NCBI RefSeq assembly: GCF_016836705.1
Contig: NZ_JAFCGY010000001.1
Location: 1,240,001-1,304,000 of the forward strand
Direction of reading: 5' to 3'
Source of the DNA: Mesorhizobium caraganae
Lineage (GTDB): Bacteria > Pseudomonadota > Alphaproteobacteria > Rhizobiales > Rhizobiaceae
Length of the DNA: 64,000 nucleotides
Position numbers and translations under genes: made by a program. A model generated the notes under the pieces. The model was not told the origin of the DNA. It did not search any database and saw nothing but the letters and a program-made list of their open reading frames with translations. Positions 57,967-64,000 of the stretch are shown in pieces (within the stretch, counting starts at the first letter, position 1; every line of letters starts with the position of its first letter).

Positions 57967-59520
57967 CTATGGCCCGTCCGGGCCAATATGCCTGGCGGAA
58001 AATGCCGCTGCGGCCGCCCGTGACGGCAGGTCGAGCTTCAACAATATGTTGGCGACATGACGCTTGACCGTATGCTCGCTCAGCCTCAGCTCGGCAGCGA
58101 TTGCGGCATTGCTCTTGCCGTCGGCAATCAGGCTCACCACCTCGCTTTCGCGCGCCGTCAGTTGAGCCGGCTCGGCAGGCCTGGCCTTGGGACGGCAAGC
58201 GGGCTCGAGATGTTGTTCCGACGTCGCCTGGACCAGCGCAAGCGGCTCGTCCAGCTCATCCACCGTGACACGCCCGGCATCGATGAAATGCAGGCCGGAA
58301 CCGGCCGCCAGATCGGCGACCAGCCGCGACGCCAGAATATCGCCGCGCCCGGCATGGGCGGCGATTTGCATCGTCACCCGTGCCATCAGCCCAATCGGCG
58401 GCCCGCGCATTTCGACCTCGCCGACATGCGCGCCCTGCGCGCTCGCCACGCCGATTTCCTGCGCCGCGTCGCGCAGCGCCGCCGCACAGCGTATCGCCCG
58501 CGCCGGCCCGTCGAAGCGTGCGATCATCAGCTCGCCATGCGTACCCGCCGCGCGGCCGCCATGGCGGCCGACCAGCGTCCGCCATGTCTCCTGGAAACGC
58601 TGGCTGCGCTCGCTCCACATGCGGTCGCCCATCCGCGCCGTGTCGTAGATACGTGTCGCCAGAAGAGCGGCAAGCACGCGCTCCGCTTCGGCCACGGCGC
58701 GCTCGCCGGTCAGAAACTCTTCGATCAGGTCGGCCACCCGTTCGACATCGCCGGTCCAGATCGGGTGATCGCGCCCGGGGATTTCGACCAGTCGCGCATT
58801 CGCGATCTTTTTCGACAGGAAGCGGCTGGCGTCGGGGTCGACCCGCACATCGTTGCGGCGATGGATGAGCAGCGTTGGTGCGCCGATCGCCGAAAGCACG
58901 TCGCGCACGTCGATGTCGGCATTCATCCGGGCCAGGGCCGCCGCCGCCGTCGGGCTGGCCGACAGCCGTTCGAAGCGCGCCCACCACTGGGTGAAATGCG
59001 GGTCATCGACCCGGCCCGGCGCAAAGTTGGGCAAAGTGGCGCCGGTGCCCCACTCCGTGCCGGCCGTCGCGATGAAGGCCTCCAGGCGATCCGGCGGCAT
59101 CACCCATTTGTGGAAATGTGCGTAGCCGCCATAGAGCGCCAGCGCCCGTGTCCGTTCCGGATAAGTGGCGGCGAACAGCATTGCCATCGGCGCGCCTTCC
59201 GAGGCGCCGAGCAGGGCGGCACGGCCGCTGCCGGTGGCATCCATGACCGCGCGCACATCGTCCATGCGGGTCTCTAAGCTGGGCAGATGGCGTGGGTCGA
59301 CGCGGTCGGACAGGCCGCTGCCGCGCTTGTCGAACAGGATCAGCCGCGAGAACGCCGAGAGCCGTTTCAACAGCCTGGTATAACCTTCGTCTTCCCAATG
59401 CAGGTCGAGATTGGAAATGAAGCCAGGCACGAAAACCAGGTCGAACGATCCCTGGCCGACCACCTGATAGGCGATCCGCACGTCGCCGCTGAGGGCATAT
59501 CGCGTCTCGATCGGCCTCAC
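57967..59520 (-). CDS. Alpha/beta hydrolase - degenerate cyclase - LuxR fusion regulator
   Basis: A 517-residue three-domain protein. Residues 1 to about 270 form an alpha/beta hydrolase: entry ETRYALSGDVRIAYQVVGQG, Ser in LLGASEGAPMAM, Asp near IHRRNDVRVD and His in PGRDHPIW. The next 150 residues match a class III nucleotide cyclase (ARFDGPARAI, GPPIGLMARV), but the two metal Asp sites are lost (ATRIYDTA for FTDIVGST, THGELMIA for TGDGFLA). The C-terminus is a LuxR helix-turn-helix (LTARESEVVSLIADGKSNAA, then IAAELRLSEHTVKRHV). GTG 59520 was chosen; a TTG at 59592 is possible. Likely a ligand-responsive transcription factor. Confidence 0.82.
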   Translation of the reverse strand: MRPIETRYALSGDVRIAYQVVGQGSFDLVFVPGFISNLDLHWEDEGYTRLLKRLSAFSRLILFDKRGSGLSDRVDPRHLPSLETRMDDVRAVMDATGSGRAALLGASEGAPMAMLFAATYPERTRALALYGGYAHFHKWVMPPDRLEAFIATAGTEWGTGATLPNFAPGRVDDPHFTQWWARFERLSASPTAAAALARMNADIDVRDVLSAIGAPTLLIHRRNDVRVDPDASRFLSKKIANARLVEIPGRDHPIWTGDVERVADLIEEFLTGERAVAEAERVLAALLATRIYDTARMGDRMWSERSQRFQETWRTLVGRHGGRAAGTHGELMIARFDGPARAIRCAAALRDAAQEIGVASAQGAHVGEVEMRGPPIGLMARVTMQIAAHAGRGDILASRLVADLAAGSGLHFIDAGRVTVDELDEPLALVQATSEQHLEPACRPKARPAEPAQLTARESEVVSLIADGKSNAAIAAELRLSEHTVKRHVANILLKLDLPSRAAAAAFSARHIGPDGP

Positions 59521-59676
59521 GACTGCATCCCGCCCGGCCAGACGATTTTTGATCGCTGACAATAGCAGACGCCTGCCGGATGCGGCAGTCAAACTTTAGA
59601 AGGCAGGAATATAGCCCGATGGCCCGAACTGCGTTCGCCCGGTTATTTCTGGCGACCGGCTATTTCTAGCGATCGG

Positions 59677-59991
59677 CTATTTCTGTGGAGCGGCGCTCTC
59701 TGTACCTGTGGGCTGGACGTAGCCAATGCTCATATCGGCCTGCTCCTCGGTCTTTGGCCGCTTTATCCGGGCCGAGGCCTCGACGACGAGCTCGTCGAAA
59801 TTTTCGCCGCCGCTGTCCAGCATCTCGAAGAACTGGCGCCGCATCCTCGGCTCCCAGAACTTGTTGATGTGCTCGGCCACACCCGCCACGCCTTCCTCGC
59901 GCGGCCTTGAATGGAAGAAGGCGGCGATCTGATTGGCCATCCGCACCAGCTTTTCCCTGGTGCTCGTGATATGGTCTTCGTCATGCGACAT
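59677..59991 (-). CDS. fdsD: Formate dehydrogenase delta subunit
   Basis: A 104-residue accessory subunit of the NAD-dependent molybdenum formate dehydrogenase. The family pattern KLVRMANQIAAFFHSRPREE and VAEHINKFWEPRMRRQFFEM is clear. FdsD assists assembly or stability of the complex. Met 59991 was chosen, overlapping the fdhD end by 11 bases; the longer frame reaches into fdhD. It is the last gene of the fds operon. Confidence 0.9.
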   Translation of the reverse strand: MSHDEDHITSTREKLVRMANQIAAFFHSRPREEGVAGVAEHINKFWEPRMRRQFFEMLDSGGENFDELVVEASARIKRPKTEEQADMSIGYVQPTGTESAAPQK

Positions 59992-60811
59992 GCTGGGCAA
60001 CTCCCAAGACCACCCGTTCCGGGTGGGTGAAAACATCGAAATCGTCGCCGCGCACCAGCGCCACCAGCGTCATGCCGGCCTCATCAGCGGTGCGGATGGC
60101 AAGCGCGGTCGGCGCCGAGACAGCCATGATGAAAGCCGAGCCGATGGCCGCCGTCTTCTGCACCATCTCGACCGAGACGCGTGAGGTCACGACCACGGCG
60201 CCCGAGGCACCGTTAATGCCGGCCTTCGCCAGCGCGCCGGCGAGCTTGTCCAGCGCATTGTGGCGGCCGACATCCTCGCGCGCCATGACAATTCCCTTGC
60301 CGGGGATGTAGAAGCCCGCGGCATGCACCGCGCCGGTTTCGGAATGCAGAGGCTGCACCTTCGACAGAAGCTTCACCGAGCGAGTAATGTCGTCCGCATC
60401 AAGCGTAAGTTTTGACGCACCGACCTTGTCGACCGAGCGCATCGCTTCCTCGATGGATTCAATGCCGCACAGTCCGCAGCCAACCGGGCCGGCCAAGCGC
60501 CTGCGTCGCGCCTCGAAGCGCGTATTGGCCTGGTCCTTCAACCGGATCTGGATGTCGATCCCGGCGCCATGGTCCTCGACCTCGATCGCCTCCATCTCCT
60601 GGGGATCTGCGATGATGCCTTCGGTCAGCGAGAAGCCGAGCGCGAAATCCTCGAAATCAGCCGGGCTCGCCATCATCACCGCATGGGTGGTGCCAGCAAA
60701 GGAGAACGCCACCGGCGTCTCCTCCGGCACCATTCGGTAGGCCGAGGTCGTGCCGCTGGCGCGGTGCGCCAGCCGCGAGGTCTGCGTCGTCGCTTTGCGG
60801 CGCGCGGCCAA
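59981..60811 (-). CDS. fdhD: Formate dehydrogenase accessory sulfurtransferase FdhD (FdsC)
   Basis: Transfers sulfur to the molybdenum cofactor before its insertion into FdsA. The 276 residues contain the conserved MVPEETPVAFSFAGTTHAVM entry, the Cys pair in PVGCGLCGIESIEE (functional Cys motif), and REDVGRHNALDKLAGAL. The start is TTG at 60811, with GGAG upstream, two bases from the fdsA stop, indicating coupling. The conserved region begins well inside, so the exact start is not certain. Confidence 0.93.
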   Translation of the reverse strand: MAARRKATTQTSRLAHRASGTTSAYRMVPEETPVAFSFAGTTHAVMMASPADFEDFALGFSLTEGIIADPQEMEAIEVEDHGAGIDIQIRLKDQANTRFEARRRRLAGPVGCGLCGIESIEEAMRSVDKVGASKLTLDADDITRSVKLLSKVQPLHSETGAVHAAGFYIPGKGIVMAREDVGRHNALDKLAGALAKAGINGASGAVVVTSRVSVEMVQKTAAIGSAFIMAVSAPTALAIRTADEAGMTLVALVRGDDFDVFTHPERVVLGVAQHVA

Positions 60812-60813
60812 GA

Positions 60814-63726
60814 CTACTCCGCCGCCTGTAGCGGAGCGATGCGGCGGCTGTTGCGCGCCTGCTCGTCATATTCGCGCTGCCATTCCGACGGGCCGTTGGA
60901 CGCGCCGACCTGCACTGCAGTCACCTTGTACTCCGGACAATTGGTCGCCCAGTCGGAGAAGTCGGTGGTGATGACGTTGGCCTGCGTGTCCGGATGGTGG
61001 AAGGTGGTGTAGACCACACCCGGCGACACACGGTCGGTGATCAGCGCACGCAGCGTCGTCTCACCCGAGCGGCTGGTCAGCCGCACCCAGTCGCCATCGC
61101 GCAGGCCGCGGTTCTCGGCGTCGTGCGGATGGATTTCCAGCCGGTCTTCCGAGTGCCACATGACGTTTTCGGTACGCCTTGTCTGCGCACCGACATTGTA
61201 CTGGCTGAGGATGCGGCCGGTGGTCAGCAGCAATGGGAAACGAGGGCCGGTCCGCTCGTCTGTCGCCACATATTCGGTGCGGATGAACTTGCCCTTGCCG
61301 CGCACGAAGCCGCCGATATGCATGATCGGCGTACCGAGCGGGGCCTTCTCGTTGCAGGGCCACTGCACCGATCCGACACGGTCGAGCAGATCGAAGGAGA
61401 CGCCGGCGAAGCTTGGCGTCGTCTTGGCGATCTCGTTCATGATCTCGGAGGGATGCTGGTAGTTCCAGTCAAGCCCGATCGCACGGGCAAGCTCCTGCGT
61501 CGCTTCCCAGTCGGCGTAGCGCGCCTTCGGCTCCAGCACCTTGCGCACCATGTTGATGCGGCGCTCGGCATTGGTGAAGGTGCCGTCCTTCTCCAGGAAG
61601 GTCGAGCCTGGCAGGAAGACATGCGCGTAGTTCGCTGTCTCGTTGAGGAACAGGTCGTGCACGACCACGCATTCCATCGCCGCCAGGCCGGCCGCGACGT
61701 GCTTGGTATCAGGATCGGACTGCAGGATGTCCTCGCCCTGGATGTAGATGCCTTTGAAGGAGCCGTCGACAGCGGCATCCAGCATGTTGGGGATGCGCAG
61801 GCCCGGTTCGTCGTCGAGCTTCACGCCCCACAAAGTCTCGTAGATGTCGCGCACCGCCTCGCCGGAGATATGGCGATAGCCCGGCAGTTCGTGTGGGAAG
61901 GAGCCCATGTCGCATGAGCCCTGCACATTGTTCTGGCCGCGCAGCGGGTTCACGCCGACGCCCGGGCGGCCGATATTGCCGGTCGCCATGGCAAGGTTGG
62001 CGATAGCCATAACCGTGGTCGAACCCTGGCTGTGTTCGGTGACGCCGAGGCCGTAATAGATCGCGCCGTTGCCGCCCTTGGCATAGAGCCGCGCAGCACC
62101 CCGGATCAGCTCCGGGTCGACGCCGGAAAGCTTGCCGACGGTCTCGGGGCTGTTCTCCGGCAAAGCGACGAAGGAGGCCCAGTCCTGGAACTCCGTCCAG
62201 TCGCAGCGTTCGCGAATGAAGGCTTCATCGAAAAGCCCTTCGGTGACGATGACATGCGCGAGCGACGTCAGCACCGCTACGTTGGTGCCGGGCTTCAGCG
62301 GCAGGTGGTAGTCGGCCTCGACATGCGCCGACTTGACCATTTCGGTGCGGCGCGGATCGAGCACGATCAGCTTGGCGCCCTGGCGCAGCCGCTTCTTCAG
62401 TCGCGAGGCAAACACAGGATGCGCGGAAGCCGGATTGGCGCCGATGATGACGGCGACGTCGGTGAAGTCGACGGAATCGAAATCCTGGGTGCCCGCCGAG
62501 GTGCCATAGGTCTGGCCGAGGCCGTAACCGGTCGGCGAGTGGCAGACGCGGGCGCAGGTGTCGACATTGTTGTTGCGGAAGCCTTGGCGCACCAGCTTCT
62601 GCACCAGATAGGTCTCCTCATTCGTGCAGCGCGAGGACGTGATACCGCCGATCGAGGTGCGTCCGTATTGATATTGGATACGGCGGAATTCCTTGGCCGT
62701 ATGGGCGATTGCCTCTTCCCAGCTCACCTCGCGCCAGGGATCGCTGACCTTTTCCCGGATCATCGGCGACAGGATGCGGTCCTTGTGGGTCGCGTAGCCA
62801 TAGGCGAAACGGCCCTTCACGCAGGAGTGGCCGTGGTTCGCCTTGCCGTCCTTGTAGGGCATCATGCGAATGACTTCGTCGCCCTTCACTTCGGCCTTGA
62901 AAGAGCAGCCGACGCCGCAATAGGCACAGGTGGTGACGGCCGAGCGCTCGGGCATGCCTTTCTCAAGCACGGTCTTTTCACGCAGCGCATCGGTTGGACA
63001 GGCCTGCACGCAGGCGCCGCAGGACACGCATTCGGAGGCAATAAAATCCTCATGCATGCCGGCGACCATGCGCGATTCGAAACCGCGGCCCTCGATCGTC
63101 AGCGCGAAGGTGCCTTGCACCTCCTCGCAGGCCCGCACGCAGCGCGAGCAGACGATGCACTGCGCCGGATCATAGGTGAAATAGGGGTTGGACTCATCGC
63201 GCGCGATGTAGTCGACCGTCAGCGAGCCATGGCCGGGCGCCACGCCGTTTTCCTGCTTGACGTGGTTGCGGCCCTCGATGCCGAAGCGGTTTTCGGTCAG
63301 GCCAACCGACTTCGCCACCGCGTCGAACTCGCTGGCGCCGGTACCGGCCTTCTCGTTCCAGCCGGTCGGATGGTCGGAAACGTAAAGCTCCATGACACCG
63401 CGGCGGATGGCGTCGAGCCGCTCGGATTGCGTGCGCACCACCATGCCTTCGCCGACCGGCGTCGTGCAGGATGCCGGCGTGCCGCCGCGCCCTTCGATCT
63501 CAACGAGGCAGACGCGGCAGGAGCCGAACGAGTCCAACATGTCCGTGGCGCAGAGTTTTGGAATCTCGACCCCGCCTTCCATCGCCGCGCGCATGATCGA
63601 CGTACCCTCCGGCACGCTGATACTGCGGCCGTCGACGATCAGCGTGACCTGCTTTTGCGCCTTCGATTCCGGGGTTCCGTAGTCGAGTTCCTCGATGAGT
63701 GTCGGGAAGTCGGCCTTGATATTCAT
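60814..63726 (-). CDS. fdsA: Formate dehydrogenase alpha (catalytic) subunit
   Basis: Catalytic subunit of the soluble NAD-dependent formate dehydrogenase, 970 residues. The N-terminal 2Fe-2S domain contains GSCRVCLVEIEGRGG, then a His-Cys cluster region and two 4Fe-4S ferredoxin motifs (CIVCSRCVRACEE, CVSCGACVQACP) and a further cluster CAYCGVGC. The molybdenum site has Cys395-His396 in ARVCHSPTGYGLG, matching the Mo-Cys and catalytic His of FdsA. Molybdopterin-binding segments (GANPASAHP, SQYNVGAQTRRT) follow. It lies directly after fdsB and before fdhD. Confidence 0.96.
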   Translation of the reverse strand: MNIKADFPTLIEELDYGTPESKAQKQVTLIVDGRSISVPEGTSIMRAAMEGGVEIPKLCATDMLDSFGSCRVCLVEIEGRGGTPASCTTPVGEGMVVRTQSERLDAIRRGVMELYVSDHPTGWNEKAGTGASEFDAVAKSVGLTENRFGIEGRNHVKQENGVAPGHGSLTVDYIARDESNPYFTYDPAQCIVCSRCVRACEEVQGTFALTIEGRGFESRMVAGMHEDFIASECVSCGACVQACPTDALREKTVLEKGMPERSAVTTCAYCGVGCSFKAEVKGDEVIRMMPYKDGKANHGHSCVKGRFAYGYATHKDRILSPMIREKVSDPWREVSWEEAIAHTAKEFRRIQYQYGRTSIGGITSSRCTNEETYLVQKLVRQGFRNNNVDTCARVCHSPTGYGLGQTYGTSAGTQDFDSVDFTDVAVIIGANPASAHPVFASRLKKRLRQGAKLIVLDPRRTEMVKSAHVEADYHLPLKPGTNVAVLTSLAHVIVTEGLFDEAFIRERCDWTEFQDWASFVALPENSPETVGKLSGVDPELIRGAARLYAKGGNGAIYYGLGVTEHSQGSTTVMAIANLAMATGNIGRPGVGVNPLRGQNNVQGSCDMGSFPHELPGYRHISGEAVRDIYETLWGVKLDDEPGLRIPNMLDAAVDGSFKGIYIQGEDILQSDPDTKHVAAGLAAMECVVVHDLFLNETANYAHVFLPGSTFLEKDGTFTNAERRINMVRKVLEPKARYADWEATQELARAIGLDWNYQHPSEIMNEIAKTTPSFAGVSFDLLDRVGSVQWPCNEKAPLGTPIMHIGGFVRGKGKFIRTEYVATDERTGPRFPLLLTTGRILSQYNVGAQTRRTENVMWHSEDRLEIHPHDAENRGLRDGDWVRLTSRSGETTLRALITDRVSPGVVYTTFHHPDTQANVITTDFSDWATNCPEYKVTAVQVGASNGPSEWQREYDEQARNSRRIAPLQAAE

Positions 63727-63736
63727 CTGCCAGCTC

Positions 63737-64000
63737 CTATTCAGCAGCTACGCGCGCCGGCGCGGGCTTGAAATCTTCGGGGAAATGGGTGATCGAGCTC
63801 ATCACCGGGTAGGGCGTGAAGCCGCCCAGCGCGCAGAGCGATCCGAACTTCATCGTGTTGCAGAGATCGGTGACCAGAGCCAGGTTCTTTTCCGGCTCGA
63901 TGCCGGCGGCAAGCCTGTCGATGGTCTCCACCCCGCGTGTCGAGCCGATGCGGCAGGGCGTGCACTTGCCGCAGCTTTCGATGGCGCAGAACTCCATGGC
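63737..64000 (-). CDS. fdsB: Formate dehydrogenase beta subunit, C-terminal part
   Basis: The last 87 codons of FdsB, the FMN- and iron-sulfur-containing NADH-oxidising subunit related to NuoF. The visible segment has ESCGKCTPCRIGSTRG and the final Cys of the 4Fe-4S cluster in LCALGGFTPYPV. The gene runs off the right edge. It ends 10 bases before fdsA, as expected for an fdsGBACD operon. Confidence 0.93.
   Translation of the reverse strand, partial: AMEFCAIESCGKCTPCRIGSTRGVETIDRLAAGIEPEKNLALVTDLCNTMKFGSLCALGGFTPYPVMSSITHFPEDFKPAPARVAAE

Overview
The window looks like chromosomal DNA of a Mesorhizobium-type rhizobial alphaproteobacterium. The evidence is uniformly GC-rich coding sequence, a rhizobial-type porin, a 309-residue haloalkane dehalogenase of the kind described from Mesorhizobium, an FdsBACD-type formate dehydrogenase, and many short palindromic intergenic repeats typical of Rhizobiales. 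No rRNA, tRNA, CRISPR array, insertion sequence, phage gene or integrase was found.

Layout. 0-3.1 kb: murJ (cut by the left edge) and glnD. 3.1-10 kb: an accessory block (GT25 glycosyltransferase, copper ATPase with a MerR-type promoter, DUF305 protein, frameshifted aldo/keto reductase, MBL hydrolase, DUF1348-TetR operon) that separates glnD from mutS. 10-22 kb: mutS, malic enzyme, a PAS-GGDEF cyclase, a porin, an orphan antitoxin-like protein, a PfkB kinase, an EamA transporter and an EI24 membrane protein. 22-34 kb: trans-3-hydroxyproline dehydratase, PEP-mutase-like enzyme, exported protein, HAD hydrolase, dut, an Lrp regulator, class II amidotransferase, amidase, FAD oxidase, a TetR-haloalkane dehalogenase operon and prfC. 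34-42 kb: VOC protein, ilvD, MsbA-like exporter, codA, a second EamA transporter and a DUF805 protein.

42-56 kb is an amine-catabolism region. It holds two choline-kinase-like phosphotransferases, a methyltransferase, a dimethylglycine/sarcosine dehydrogenase-like flavoprotein overlapping one of the kinases, a DeoR regulator, a DedA protein, a LysR regulator, a YdcSTUV-like putrescine/spermidine ABC transporter and a PatD-like gamma-aminobutyraldehyde dehydrogenase. The kinase-flavoprotein operon has a long leader with a structured 5' stem and a terminator-like hairpin before the first gene. This is the best candidate for an undescribed regulatory system here. 56-60 kb: small NTF2-fold, AhpD-like and unknown proteins, and a hydrolase / dead cyclase / LuxR fusion. 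60-64 kb: fdsB (cut by the right edge), fdsA, fdhD and fdsD.

Regulatory logic can be read at several points: a CueR/HmrR-type operator with a 19-bp spacer before the copper ATPase, two TetR operons whose promoters contain palindromic operators, a LysR box before the polyamine transporter, and the attenuator-like leader. All coordinates, starts and motifs come from reading the sequence; family assignments come from recognisable motifs and length, not from database searches.
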